Shown one piece after another: positions 25,430 through 34,118 of a stretch of DNA of 64,000 nucleotides. How positions within the stretch are numbered: the first letter of the stretch is position 1; each line of letters opens with the position of its first letter. Source of the DNA: JAVBQG01 sp031549185 (GTDB lineage: Bacteria; Synergistota; Synergistia; Synergistales; Synergistaceae); assembly GCA_031549185.1 (NCBI GenBank), contig JAVBQG010000009.1, forward strand, positions 1 through 64,000, in the 5' to 3' direction. The notes below the pieces were generated by a model. That model was not told the origin of the DNA, did no database searches, and worked only from the letters and a program-made list of their open reading frames with translations. A program made the translations under genes and the position numbers.

Positions 25430-25860
25430 TCGACGGCCCACTCCGCTCCGGGCCACACGGCCTTCATCAGATGCGCGCGAAGAAGCGCGCCCGCCATATC
25501 GCAATAGACCGCGCGGGCATTTGCCGTCAGAGCGACTTCCCTCAGAGACGCCACGATCCAGACGTCCTCTTTTATCCACGGCAACAACCGACGAAAGGCC
25601 TCTCGCAGCATTCTGCGTCCGCGCACACGACCAACTGCGTTCGCAATCCGCTTGCCGACGGTGACACCGACACGCGCCGGCTGCCCCGAAGGGTGCGAGA
25701 GGCGCAAAAAATAAAGCCGCACCAGCTCGCCCCTCTGTTGACGGCCGGTGCGGAAGACTGCATCGAATTCCCATCCCTTCTTGAGACGGCAGGATGGGGC
25801 AAAACCGAAAAAAACATCGTCGCCATCGCCCGAAATCGACGAGCGTGTATTAGACGGCAA
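25396..25860 (-). CDS. rnpA: Ribonuclease P protein component
   Basis: About 154 residues from a TTG at 25860, long for the 115-130 family norm because the N-terminus is extended. The core is clear: 'LKKGWEFDAVFRTGRQQRG', then 'VGVTVGKRIANAVGRVRGRRMLREAFRR', whose Arg-rich part is the RNA-binding RNR motif. The protein partners the catalytic RNase P RNA in 5' tRNA processing. The TTG lies inside the last codons of rpmH. No in-frame ATG exists upstream of the core; an ATG just before a seven-T run is one base out of frame. Confidence 0.85.
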   Translation of the reverse strand: MPSNTRSSISGDGDDVFFGFAPSCRLKKGWEFDAVFRTGRQQRGELVRLYFLRLSHPSGQPARVGVTVGKRIANAVGRVRGRRMLREAFRRLLPWIKEDVWIVASLREVALTANARAVYCDMAGALLRAHLMKAVWPGAEWAVDCPASCGSLQR

Positions 25861-25984
25861 GACGCTTTCTGCCCTTGTGTCTGCGATTGCGGATAATTCG
25901 CCTCCCACTCGGGCTCTGAGAACGGACCAGAAAGCCCATCTTGCGCTTCCTGCGCGTATTGTGCGGCTGATATGTCCTCTTCAT
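25850..25984 (-). CDS. rpmH: 50S ribosomal protein L34
   Basis: 44 residues, exactly the L34 pattern: Met-Lys-Arg-Thr-Tyr-Gln-Pro-His-Asn-Thr-Arg-Arg-Lys-Arg, then Gly-Phe-Leu-Val-Arg, ending Gly-Arg-Lys-Arg-Leu-Ala-Val. ATG at 25984, nine bases after GGGAGGTG. It heads the rpmH-rnpA-yidD-yidC-jag operon and overlaps rnpA by 11 bases if the TTG start of rnpA is right. Confidence 0.97.
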   Translation of the reverse strand: MKRTYQPHNTRRKRKMGFLVRSQSPSGRRIIRNRRHKGRKRLAV

Positions 25985-26063
25985 GCTCTATTACACCTCC
26001 CATGACACGGGGTACCCAAATTTTACGCGCGCATGCGCGATAGCCAGCAAGACAGCCAAGGTA

Positions 26064-27014
26064 CTATAACACAGAAGCGGAAGCTGAACAACTCCCCAAC
26101 CGTGCAAATCTCTTCCACATTTCTTCGTGGGAGGCAAGAGCTTCCCGCGCCGTTTTTCGCACGACCTCGACGTCGGAAACCATCTGCCGACGCAGGCCCT
26201 CCGCGTCGGCGAATCGCTTTTCGTTCCGCACACGACGCAGCATGAAGACCGTGAGCGTCCTATCGTAGAGATCGCCCTCGTAATCGAGCAGATTCACCTC
26301 GAAGCGCACCTCTCTCTCCCCTTCGAACGTCGGATTGCATCCAAGGTTGGCGGCTCCTATGCGCCAGATCCCCTCGCAGAAAACGAGCGTCGCGTAAACA
26401 CCCGTCGCAGGAGAAATTTTATCCCCGTGAACTTCGAGGTTCGCGGTGGGAAAGCCGAGCGAGTGACCACGTCTATCGCCACGAACGACGCGGCTGCGGC
26501 AGAAAAAGGGATACCCCAGCATCTCCCACGCGCCGCACATATCCCCCGCGATGACCGCATCGCGGATGCGCGAGCTGCTCACCGGTTCACCTTCGTGCAG
26601 CAGAAGCGGCATAATGTCGAGGGACCACTTCCTGCGTTCGCACTCCTCGCGCAACACCGCCAGCGTTCCGCTGCGCCCCTTGCCGAAGCGGAAATCCTCT
26701 CCGACGACGACGCCGCTCACACCATACTGCAGCGCGATGTAATCCAGAAACTCCTGCGGAAGCATATTCGCGACGGCCTGTGTGAATATGATACGATGGA
26801 CGGCCGGCACGCCACAGTACTCCCGCAGGAGAGCCTGTTCGTCCAGAAGGAAGAGCGACCGAAAATCCGAGCCGCCCAGAAGGTTGTCCGGGTGGCGCTG
26901 GAAGGTGATGATCCCCCACGCAGTGTCACGTTCCGACGCAAGCGCCCTCGCCCGATCGAGCAAGGTCCGATGCCCCATATGAAATCCGTCGAACGCTCCG
27001 ATCGCCGCGATCAT
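26064..27014 (-). CDS. ribF: Bifunctional riboflavin kinase / FAD synthetase
   Basis: 316 residues. The N-terminal nucleotidyltransferase half has Gly-Ala-Phe-Asp-Gly-Phe-His-Met-Gly-His (about 6-15) and 'VSSSRIRDAV' near 145. The C-terminal flavokinase half shows 'GHSLGFPTANL' (Pro-Thr-Ala-Asn) and the Glu-containing 'REVRFEVNLLDYEGDLY'. It phosphorylates riboflavin to FMN and adenylates FMN to FAD. One base separates it from truB; it is the last gene of the nusA-infB operon, its usual place. Confidence 0.95.
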   Translation of the reverse strand: MIAAIGAFDGFHMGHRTLLDRARALASERDTAWGIITFQRHPDNLLGGSDFRSLFLLDEQALLREYCGVPAVHRIIFTQAVANMLPQEFLDYIALQYGVSGVVVGEDFRFGKGRSGTLAVLREECERRKWSLDIMPLLLHEGEPVSSSRIRDAVIAGDMCGAWEMLGYPFFCRSRVVRGDRRGHSLGFPTANLEVHGDKISPATGVYATLVFCEGIWRIGAANLGCNPTFEGEREVRFEVNLLDYEGDLYDRTLTVFMLRRVRNEKRFADAEGLRRQMVSDVEVVRKTAREALASHEEMWKRFARLGSCSASASVL

Positions 27015-27015
27015 C

Positions 27016-27939
27016 TCAGAGTGCCCCGAGCTTTATATTCGTCTCCGGCGACAGGAAGAGGCGACCTTCGCGATAATCCGCACAGCAGACGGAAAACAGA
27101 TTCTCCGAGCGCGCCAGGAGAACTCTCGCCGGAGAACCCTCCCCGGCGGAAACCCTGAAAGAATCCGACGCAAAGGCGCCGAGCCCAGAGGCGAGCCTCG
27201 ACATATCCGCATCGGGCAGGCGATAACAGGGTAAAAACTTTTCCATAATATCGAGCGGTTGTATCATTGGCATAAGTTCATCCTTCGAAATCGAAAAATT
27301 TCCATCGGGACGCCAGGCCCCTGCGAGACTCAGCGGCCCGACAATCTCCCGGGAGAGAGCCGCGATGTGCGCGCCGCAGCCGAGGGACCGCCCCAGATCC
27401 CTTGCGATGCTGCGGACATACGTCCCCTTTCCGCAGCGAATCAGGAGGGTGAACGTGCCGTCGCCCGCGAGGGACGATACGCGGTCGATCTTTTCGATAA
27501 AGACCGGTCTCGGTTCGATGCGAGGGGTTTCCCCGCCGCGAGCCAGCTCGTGCGCCCTGCGCCCATCCACATGAACCGCCGAAATCTGCGGCGGAACCTG
27601 CATACGCCACCCCAGGAACGCGGGCAGCGTCCGATCGATCGCCGTTTCACCCACACGGCTCCAGTCACCGCAGAAGATCCGCTCGCCCGTCGCGTCGCAG
27701 GTGGTCGTATCCACTCCCAGCGCGATGGTCGCCCTGTAGGTCTTCGGCATCTGCATCACGAGGCTGCTCAGGCGCGTGGCGCCACCCAGAAGAATCACCA
27801 GCAGCCCACAGGCTGAAGAATCCAGCGTTCCCCCGTGTCCGACCTTCACGTCTCTGCCCAGTATTCGACGCACCTTCTCGACGCAGGCGGTGCTTCGCAC
27901 CCCCTCCGGTTTATCGAGCGCCAGAAGACCTGCCAGCAA
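27016..27939 (-). CDS. truB: tRNA pseudouridine(55) synthase TruB
   Basis: 307 residues. It opens 'GLLALDKPEGV', then has Gly-His-Gly-Gly-Thr-Leu-Asp-Ser-Ser-Ala with the catalytic Asp near residue 40, and a later 'GTYVRSIARDLG'. A C-terminal PUA-like region ends the protein. It makes pseudouridine 55 in the T-loop of tRNAs. The TTG at 27939 has GGAGGAG six bases before it; longer upstream extensions overlap nrnA and are shadows. Overlaps nrnA by 29 bases. Confidence 0.95.
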   Translation of the reverse strand: MLAGLLALDKPEGVRSTACVEKVRRILGRDVKVGHGGTLDSSACGLLVILLGGATRLSSLVMQMPKTYRATIALGVDTTTCDATGERIFCGDWSRVGETAIDRTLPAFLGWRMQVPPQISAVHVDGRRAHELARGGETPRIEPRPVFIEKIDRVSSLAGDGTFTLLIRCGKGTYVRSIARDLGRSLGCGAHIAALSREIVGPLSLAGAWRPDGNFSISKDELMPMIQPLDIMEKFLPCYRLPDADMSRLASGLGAFASDSFRVSAGEGSPARVLLARSENLFSVCCADYREGRLFLSPETNIKLGAL

Positions 27940-28903
27940 TGTGCTCCTCCATGATTCTGCGCAGCTCGGGCAACAGCGACGCGGCGCTGCCTTCGGCTCT
28001 GCAGCCCGCCGCGAGATCGTGCCCGCCGCCGCCAAAGCGCTGCGCCACAGTCCGCGCATTCATCGGCTCCTGCGCCCGCAGGCTCACGCGAACGGATTCA
28101 CCCGCCTCGCTGACCAGGGCGACAAGTGCGGCGCCCTTTACGCGCAATAAAAAGTTCACGAGGTTCTCCGTCGCCGACTGCGTGCAGCCGGTCGCGTCGA
28201 AATCCTCGTTCACCAGCCAAAAGAGGGCCCCTCTCCCGTCCGCGAAGACCTCCGTCCGCGCCAGCGCGCGGCTCCAGAGGCGAAGGACTTCGGCCGTCAG
28301 GTTCGAGTCGAGCTCCCGCGCGATCGCGCTCGGAGAGGCTCCCGCCCGCAACAGCTCGATCGCGCATTCGTGGCTCCGTATCGACGTCGAGGCGAAGCGA
28401 AACCCTCCGTTGTCCGATACGATCGCGACGTAAAGCGCCTTCGCCTCGGCGGGAGTGATCCCCCATGGCGAGCGCGCCATCAGCTCGGTGATCATCTCGC
28501 CCGTGGCGGAAGCCTCCCGATCGATCCAGTCGACCGTGCCGAAGCGCGCGTTGTCCGCGTGATGATCGATATTGATCACCGTATATCGCGCGAGGGCGTC
28601 TGTCAGGCCACCGACCGAGCGCTCGGCCGTGCTCGTGTCGATACAGAGCACGAGCGCGTCGTCTTCGAGCCTCTCGAACGGCATGCTCGGAAAAATTTCA
28701 TAGGGAAAATCGATCGCCAGGAAATCGTAGTGCGAAGGGACCTCGTCCTTGCCGCCCCACAAGACCTTTTTGCCGAGGCGGAGGCCGAGAGAAACGAGCG
28801 CGGCGGCACTGCCGAGCGTATCGCCGTCGGGTTTTTCATGAACGAGCACGAGCCAGTTTTCACGTGTCGCGAGGTGTCCGAGGACCTCTTCGAGGGCGCC
28901 CAT
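27911..28903 (-). CDS. nrnA: DHH-family nanoRNase / pAp phosphatase NrnA
   Basis: 330 residues. DHH subfamily 1 motifs: 'HEKPDGDTLGSAAAL' (His-x-x-Pro-Asp-Gly-Asp) near residue 22, 'DTST' and Asn-Ile-Asp-His-His (DHH) near residue 113. The C-terminal DHHA1 domain ends in the substrate loop Phe-Gly-Gly-Gly-Gly-His. It degrades short oligoribonucleotides and pAp. Six bases after rbfA in the same operon, as in many Firmicutes. Confidence 0.93.
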   Translation of the reverse strand: MGALEEVLGHLATRENWLVLVHEKPDGDTLGSAAALVSLGLRLGKKVLWGGKDEVPSHYDFLAIDFPYEIFPSMPFERLEDDALVLCIDTSTAERSVGGLTDALARYTVINIDHHADNARFGTVDWIDREASATGEMITELMARSPWGITPAEAKALYVAIVSDNGGFRFASTSIRSHECAIELLRAGASPSAIARELDSNLTAEVLRLWSRALARTEVFADGRGALFWLVNEDFDATGCTQSATENLVNFLLRVKGAALVALVSEAGESVRVSLRAQEPMNARTVAQRFGGGGHDLAAGCRAEGSAASLLPELRRIMEEHIAGRSSGAR

Positions 28904-28909
28904 CCGGGA

Positions 28910-29320
28910 TCAATCCCTCGTCTCTCTCCGCTCGGCAAGGTTTTTGTCCTTTTTTTCCTGCATCTCCCTCTTTTCCCGCTCCTCCCGCGCGACTCGGTCG
29001 ATCAACGCGTCCATCGAGCGCGCTTTTTGCTCCGAATCGTCGTAAAGAAAGTGAAGCTCCGGAATCTGCCGGATGTGCATAACCCTGCCAAGATGTCCTC
29101 TGAGAGCGCCTCTGACTGTCTGCAATGCCGCGACGACCTCCTCTTTGCGCGACTCGTCGAGCAGCGTAAAATACACCTTGGCGTGCCCGAGATCGCGCGA
29201 GCAGTCGACGTGCGTCAGAATCGCCTCGCTTACGAGATCGTTTTTCGTGTCGCTCGCCAGAAGCTCCGCGATGAGGCGCAGAAACTCCTTGTTGAGCCGT
29301 TCAACCCTATACGTCACCAT
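28910..29320 (-). CDS. rbfA: Ribosome-binding factor A
   Basis: 136 residues, KH-fold 30S maturation factor. 'YRVERLNKEFLRLIAELL' start and 'ILTHVDCSRDLGHAKVYFT' core are family-typical. The Lys/Glu-rich C-terminal extension (about 105-136) is longer than in the minimal protein and likely a charged helix. Its start overlaps the ylxP-like gene end by 14 bases. Confidence 0.94.
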   Translation of the reverse strand: MVTYRVERLNKEFLRLIAELLASDTKNDLVSEAILTHVDCSRDLGHAKVYFTLLDESRKEEVVAALQTVRGALRGHLGRVMHIRQIPELHFLYDDSEQKARSMDALIDRVAREEREKREMQEKKDKNLAERRETRD

Positions 29321-29624
29321 ATGAAAACACCTCTTGATGGGCGCTCACGATTTCGAACTCCCCATCGGCCTCCATCTTTTCCATAAAATCCTGAACCCCT
29401 GCCATCCGCTGTTCAACCTCGTATAGCGACGACCCGACTCCGGAAACGGCGATATCGGCTCGGTCCCATCGTCCGTCGGGACCGAGGTCCGCGACGGAGA
29501 CGTTGTAATGCCTCTTCGCCCTCTCCGTCAGAGAGCGCACGACCTGACGGCGATCCTTCAGGCTGGAGGCCTCGTACATCGCGAGAGAAAAGAGCGCGAT
29601 GCCAATCCACGGTTTCGTTTCCAT
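29307..29624 (-). CDS. ylxP: YlxP-like protein (DUF503)
   Basis: 105 residues matching DUF503: 'IALFSLAMYEASSLKDRRQVVRSL', then 'RYNVSVAD'-like segment and Ile-Ala-Val-Ser-Gly-Val. Function unknown. It is conserved between infB and rbfA in Gram-positive and related genomes, as here. ATG at 29624 follows AGGAAA; the upstream open frame is opposite infB codons and is a shadow. Confidence 0.9.
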   Translation of the reverse strand: METKPWIGIALFSLAMYEASSLKDRRQVVRSLTERAKRHYNVSVADLGPDGRWDRADIAVSGVGSSLYEVEQRMAGVQDFMEKMEADGEFEIVSAHQEVFSYGDV

Positions 29625-29629
29625 TTTTC

Positions 29630-31732
29630 CTAGTTGTCGAGCGTCTTCTTCTCCACCAGGACCTCGTACGCCTCGACGATATCGCCGTCGCGGAAATCCT
29701 GGAATCCGTTGAAACTCAAGCCGCACTCGTTGCCCGCCGCGATTTCGCGAACATCCTCCTTGAAGTGCCTCAGACCGGAGAGGCTGCCGTCCCAGATGAC
29801 GACGCCGTCGCGCACGACGCGAACCTTCGTATTGCGGCGAATGACACCCTCCTGTACGAAGCAGCCGGCGATCTTGCCGATCTTCGGCACCTTGAAGAAG
29901 GCGCGTATCTCCGCCTGTCCCACGATGTTTTCGCGAAGCGTCGGCGCGAGCATACCCTCGAGCGCCGCGTGGATGTCCTCCTGCATCTCGTAGATAACCC
30001 TGTACAGGCGAATCTGCACGTTCTCGTTCTCGGCGAGCTTCTTCGCGTTGGCATCGGGCCGGACGTTGAAGCCGATGATGATCGCGTTCGAGACCGACGC
30101 CAGGGTGACGTCGGACTCGGAAATTCTGCCAACGCCCTCGTGCACGATATTGATTCCGACCTCGTCGCTGCCCATTTTCATCAGCGTCGAGTGGAACGCT
30201 TCGAGCGAACCCTGCACGTCGCATTTGAGCACGACGTTCAACTGCGGGATCTCCTCGCTCTGCATTTTGTCGTACAATTCTTCCAATGTCAGGCGGTTGC
30301 GCGATTTCATCTGATCCTGCTCGCGCTGCGAAGACTGGCTCACAAGGTCGCGCGCTTCGCGCTCGGAACCGAGGAGGTGGAATATCTCGCCCGGCAGAGG
30401 CACGTTTTCGAGCCCCAGGATCTCGACCGGCGTGCTCGGACCGGTCAGATCGATCGTCTTGCCGGTGTCGTCGAGCATCGCGCGGATCTTGCCCCAGGCC
30501 GTCTGCGTCGCGATGATGTTGCCGCGCTTGAGCGTTCCCTGCTGCACGATCACCGTGGCGACCGGGCCCTTGCCTTTATCGAGGTTCGCCTCGATGACGA
30601 TGCCCTCCGCGGGAACCGAGTCGGACGCAACCAGCTCGCCCATCTCGGCAACCAGCAGGACCATCTCGAGGAGCTGATCGATCCCCGTGCCCGTCTTGGC
30701 GGCGATATCGACCATGATCGTGTCTCCACCCCACTCCTCGGGGGCGAGCCCGTAATCGGAGAGCTGCTGACGCACGCGGTCCGGCTTCGCGTCCGGTTTA
30801 TCGGTCTTGTTCACCGCGACGATGATCGGGACGCCCGCCGCTTTGGCATGATTCATGGCCTCAAGCGTCTGCGGCTTGACTCCGTCGTCCGCCGCCACCA
30901 CCAGGATGGCGATGTCCGTCACGCTCGCGCCGCGCGCGCGCATGGCCGTAAACGCCTCGTGTCCCGGCGTGTCCAGGAAGACGATGTCGTGTCCGTTGTA
31001 GCGTACCTTGTACGCGCCGATGTGCTGTGTAATGCCGCCCGCCTCGCCCTCGGTGACGTTCGTCTTCCGGATCGAGTCGAGCAGCGTCGTCTTGCCGTGG
31101 TCGACGTGCCCCATGACGGTTACGATCGGAGAGCGCGATTTCGCGTCCGGCGCATCCGTCTTCTTCTGCGCGGCCTTCGAGACGGGAGCGGCCCCATGCG
31201 TTTCGGGCTCCTTGCCCCCCGCTTTTTTCGCGGTTTTCTCCCCCGTTTTCCCTTCCGCCTTCTCCTCCGCGGTTGCCTCTTCTTCCCCGAATACGACCTC
31301 GCAATCGTACGCTTCGCAGATTGCAAGCAACACGTCGTCAGACGGCCTCGCATTCGCAGGCATCATAAAACCCGTCTCAAGCAGGGTTTTCACGACTTCG
31401 GCCGGCGTTTTGCCGAGCTTTTTCGCGATGTCCCCCACAGTGGACGAACTCTCTACTGTGATCGTCTTCATACTGCTCTCTTTGCCACCCTTTTTACTCT
31501 CTTCATCCGCCTTGTCGGTTTTAGTCGTTTCGAGCGGTTTGTTCTCCTTTGCCGGCGCAGACTTGCCGCCGGAGGCCTTGCGCAGCGAATCCTCGACAAG
31601 CTGTGCGACCTCCATATCGATCGAACTCATATGCGATTTGACTTCTATCCCGAGGCCGGTGAGAATATCCACCAGTTCGGGGTTCGTCTTTCCCAGAAGT
31701 TTCGCCAGCTCATACACCCTCATTTTGCCCAT
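29630..31732 (-). CDS. infB: Translation initiation factor IF-2
   Basis: 700 residues. N-terminal IF2_N module ('MRVYELAKLLGKT', about 4-55), a Lys/Glu/Ala-rich linker, and a second IF2_N module ('TVGDIAKKLGKTPAEVVKTLL') precede the GTPase domain. That domain has Gly-His-Val-Asp-His-Gly-Lys-Thr-Thr, Asp-Thr-Pro-Gly-His and Asn-Lys-Thr-Asp motifs. C-terminal domains II-IV end near 'GLSFNGFQDFRDGD'. Start at ATG 31732 (G6 ribosome site eight bases upstream); an ATG three codons later is possible. Confidence 0.97.
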   Translation of the reverse strand: MGKMRVYELAKLLGKTNPELVDILTGLGIEVKSHMSSIDMEVAQLVEDSLRKASGGKSAPAKENKPLETTKTDKADEESKKGGKESSMKTITVESSSTVGDIAKKLGKTPAEVVKTLLETGFMMPANARPSDDVLLAICEAYDCEVVFGEEEATAEEKAEGKTGEKTAKKAGGKEPETHGAAPVSKAAQKKTDAPDAKSRSPIVTVMGHVDHGKTTLLDSIRKTNVTEGEAGGITQHIGAYKVRYNGHDIVFLDTPGHEAFTAMRARGASVTDIAILVVAADDGVKPQTLEAMNHAKAAGVPIIVAVNKTDKPDAKPDRVRQQLSDYGLAPEEWGGDTIMVDIAAKTGTGIDQLLEMVLLVAEMGELVASDSVPAEGIVIEANLDKGKGPVATVIVQQGTLKRGNIIATQTAWGKIRAMLDDTGKTIDLTGPSTPVEILGLENVPLPGEIFHLLGSEREARDLVSQSSQREQDQMKSRNRLTLEELYDKMQSEEIPQLNVVLKCDVQGSLEAFHSTLMKMGSDEVGINIVHEGVGRISESDVTLASVSNAIIIGFNVRPDANAKKLAENENVQIRLYRVIYEMQEDIHAALEGMLAPTLRENIVGQAEIRAFFKVPKIGKIAGCFVQEGVIRRNTKVRVVRDGVVIWDGSLSGLRHFKEDVREIAAGNECGLSFNGFQDFRDGDIVEAYEVLVEKKTLDN

Positions 31733-32066
31733 CCAGACAACGCCCCCCCTGCTGCAAAAGTTCAGCCAATTTATTTACGAAGCCGCTCTTAAAGGGAAGG
31801 GCGGCTACTTGTGCGCTTGCCACGCCGAGAGCCCCGCCGAGCTCTTCGCGTGTTACTCCCTCCAGTATATAACAGATGCTCCCGCGTTTCGAGGAGAGGC
31901 TGGCCACTTTCCGCAAGACATTCGGCGAACAGTCATCCGCGAGGACCACCAGCTGGCGAGACCTCCTCAACGCGCCCAAGGCTCTATCTTGACCGATCTC
32001 CACGGCCCCGGCCCTGCGCGCCATGCCCAGCAGGGAGAGCGCCTTGTCAATCTCCCGGTTCGGCAT
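31710..32066 (-). CDS. ylxQ: L7Ae-family ribosomal-type protein YlxQ
   Basis: 118 residues from ATG 32066. L7Ae/L30e fold: 'KALSLLGMARRAGAVEIG' start, then a Leu-Val-Val-Leu-Ala-Asp-Asp-Cys-Ser strand-turn typical of kink-turn RNA binders. A GTG at 32075 has a better spaced GAGG and may be the actual start, adding three residues. It overlaps ylxR and infB at its two ends, the tight order nusA-ylxR-ylxQ-infB. Confidence 0.88.
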   Translation of the reverse strand: MPNREIDKALSLLGMARRAGAVEIGQDRALGALRRSRQLVVLADDCSPNVLRKVASLSSKRGSICYILEGVTREELGGALGVASAQVAALPFKSGFVNKLAELLQQGGRCLDGQNEGV

Positions 32067-32346
32067 CTTCCGCACAGAAGGCCTCGAGCTGCGTGTACAG
32101 CTCACCGCCCACAGGATGCCTCAACGCCCTCGAGAGGGCATTGCGCTTTTTCGCCAGCCGAACGCACTCCGCATTGCGACAGAGGTACGCGCCGCGCCCG
32201 GGCGCCTTGCTCGTCGGGTCGATCGCGATCGTGCCGTTCGGTGACCGCACGACCCGCAGAAGACCCGCCTTCGAGAGCTCCTCGCCGCATCCGACACAAC
32301 GCCTCGGACGCCTGCGAGGTGTCAGTTTTTGGGTAGATCCTCCCAC
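32047..32346 (-). CDS. ylxR: YlxR family nucleic-acid-binding protein
   Basis: 99 residues (DUF448). Core 'RRCVGCGEELSKAGLLRVVR' then 'GRGAYLCRNAECVRLAKKRNALSRALR', with Arg/Lys-rich RNA-binding faces and a Cys-x2-Cys...Cys pattern. The best start is GTG 32346, 25 bases inside the nusA end. A GGGAGG lies just after that codon, so a non-canonical downstream start is conceivable. Confidence 0.85.
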   Translation of the reverse strand: MGGSTQKLTPRRRPRRCVGCGEELSKAGLLRVVRSPNGTIAIDPTSKAPGRGAYLCRNAECVRLAKKRNALSRALRHPVGGELYTQLEAFCAEDAEPGD

Positions 32347-33449
32347 AATCCGTCACCCGAGACTTTGATGATGTCCTCGAACAGATCCTGCATCGTCGGC
32401 AAGCGCTCGGGCTCGATCACCTTGATGTCGATCTTCCAGCCGGTGAGGCGCGCGGCGAGGCGTACGTTCTGGCCCGCCTTGCCGATGGCGAGCGAGAGCT
32501 GATCCTGGCGCACGTAGACGCGCAGCGAGTGCTCCTGCTCCAGAACGGGCTCGACCTTGGTGACCTTCGCCGGCGAGAGCGCATTCCGCACAAACTGCAC
32601 CGGATCGTTGCTCCAGACGATGACATCGATACGTTCGCCGCCAAGCTCCTCGCTGATCGATTTGATCCGCGCGCCCGCGTTACCGACGCAGGCTCCGACC
32701 GGATCGACGTTCACGTCAAGCGAAGCGACCGCGATCTTCGCGCGGGTGCCCGCCTCTCGCACAATTGCGCGTATTTCGACCGTGCCCTCGTGAATCTCGG
32801 GCACCTCCAGCTCCAACAGGCGTTTCAACAACCCGGGGTGCGTACGGGAGACCACGATGCGCGGACCGCGTGTCGTCTTGCGCACGTCGAGCAGCAAAAA
32901 CTTCTTCCGCTCCCCCGGCAGGTATTTTTCGGAGGAAATACGCTCCTCGCGCGGAAGCAGCGCGTCCGTCCGGTCGTTCACACGAACGAGGATCTGATCT
33001 CCCTCCGCCTTGAAAATCGTGCCGACGACGAGGTCCCCGATGTGATCCGCGAACTCGTCGAAAATCACCTGGCGTTCTGCGTCCTTCAGGCGCTGAATGA
33101 TCACCTGGCGCGCCGTCTGTGCGGCAATACGCCCAAAGTTCTCCGGCAGCATTTCGACGTGCACGACGTCGCCGATCTCGAGATCCTTGTAGCCAAGTCT
33201 CGCGGCCTGCTCCTGCGTCCATTCGGCGTCGGGATTCGCCGCCTCTTCCACAATGTGATACAGCTCGCAGAGGACGATCTCTCCGCTCGTCATATTGACG
33301 TGGACTTCCACGTCCTGGTTGCCGTTCTTGTATTTTTTATAAGCGGAGACCATTGCTGCCTCGAGGCTCGACGCGATAATATCGGCGGGAAGCCCTTTCT
33401 CCGCCTCGATCTGCTTCAGCGCCCGGGCAAAATCCTTTCCAAGTTGCAT
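32322..33449 (-). CDS. nusA: Transcription termination/antitermination protein NusA
   Basis: 375 residues. Domains in order: N-terminal RNA-polymerase-binding region (1-125), S1 (about 130-200), KH1 and KH2 (about 205-350, with 'GACVGNAGARIKSI' and 'LAIGKAGQNVRLAARLTGWKIDI' Gly-x-x-Gly loops). It lacks the acidic repeats of gamma-proteobacterial NusA. Standard second gene of the rimP-nusA operon. Confidence 0.97.
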   Translation of the reverse strand: MQLGKDFARALKQIEAEKGLPADIIASSLEAAMVSAYKKYKNGNQDVEVHVNMTSGEIVLCELYHIVEEAANPDAEWTQEQAARLGYKDLEIGDVVHVEMLPENFGRIAAQTARQVIIQRLKDAERQVIFDEFADHIGDLVVGTIFKAEGDQILVRVNDRTDALLPREERISSEKYLPGERKKFLLLDVRKTTRGPRIVVSRTHPGLLKRLLELEVPEIHEGTVEIRAIVREAGTRAKIAVASLDVNVDPVGACVGNAGARIKSISEELGGERIDVIVWSNDPVQFVRNALSPAKVTKVEPVLEQEHSLRVYVRQDQLSLAIGKAGQNVRLAARLTGWKIDIKVIEPERLPTMQDLFEDIIKVSGDGLWEDLPKN

Positions 33450-33480
33450 GCCGTTTTCTCCTCCCCGATAGACGATCCTG

Positions 33481-33990
33481 TTATTTCGATTTCTTGTTGT
33501 GGCTCTTCTTCTCGCCCTTCTCCAATACGAATACGAGAGTGGCCCTGTCTATATCATCAAATGCGATAAGCTGGCTCGATCCGTCGCCCATCGTAAGCTC
33601 GACGCTTCCGTCATCGCTGCACGACCGGATGTCGCCCGTAATTTTCTTCTTCGTCTTCGTCTTGATCGCAACGCGCTTCCCAATGAAACGCCTATAATGA
33701 TCGGGCGTGAAGAGCGGGCGTTCGAGGCCGGGCGAGCTGACTTCGATGTAATAGGCCCCCTGAAAAAAGGGGCTCCCCGACTCTTCGGCCTCGTCGAGAA
33801 ATGCGGCTACGCCCCTGGAAACGGCCTCGCACTCCGTATGTCCGATTCCCTCGGGTGCGTCGATGTATATCCGCAAAAGGACGCCCGAACGCACGCTCTC
33901 GAACTCGACTCCGACGTATTCATATCCGAGCGATTCGACAATCTCCCGAAAGTGCCCTTTCAGTCTTCCCGCGTCGATTCTCTCTCTCAT
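33481..33990 (-). CDS. rimP: Ribosome maturation factor RimP
   Basis: 169 residues. N-terminal alpha/beta domain ('IVESLGYEYVGVEFES...LRIYIDAPEGIGHTECEAVSR'), 'SSPGLERPL' hinge and C-terminal SH3 barrel with Lys-rich tail. ATG 33990 is preceded by GGAAA; a TTG further upstream (34017) is less likely. Founding gene of the nusA operon, 31 bases before nusA. Confidence 0.94.
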   Translation of the reverse strand: MRERIDAGRLKGHFREIVESLGYEYVGVEFESVRSGVLLRIYIDAPEGIGHTECEAVSRGVAAFLDEAEESGSPFFQGAYYIEVSSPGLERPLFTPDHYRRFIGKRVAIKTKTKKKITGDIRSCSDDGSVELTMGDGSSQLIAFDDIDRATLVFVLEKGEKKSHNKKSK

Positions 33991-34014
33991 TTTCCAATGA
34001 CCTCGCTGACCCGA

Positions 34015-34046
34015 CAAAAAACGAAGAGTGGGAAAAACCCACTCTT
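34015..34046 (-). terminator. Intrinsic terminator between the small acidic gene and rimP
   Basis: Perfect 9-bp stem (34024-34032 with 34038-34046) and a 5-base loop. On the minus strand it is followed by CG and six T. It isolates the rimP operon from the gene upstream. Confidence 0.85.
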
Positions 34047-34118
34047 CCGAAAAAATCCACAGTCGCAGAGCAAGGCTATTATAGCACCTTGCCGCGAAAA
34101 ATCAAAATTCGACGCCGA

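Noticed and set aside
26028..26039. 12-bp palindrome CGCGCATGCGCG upstream of rpmH
   Set aside because: Short and GC-only; may be chance. Possible operator but no support.
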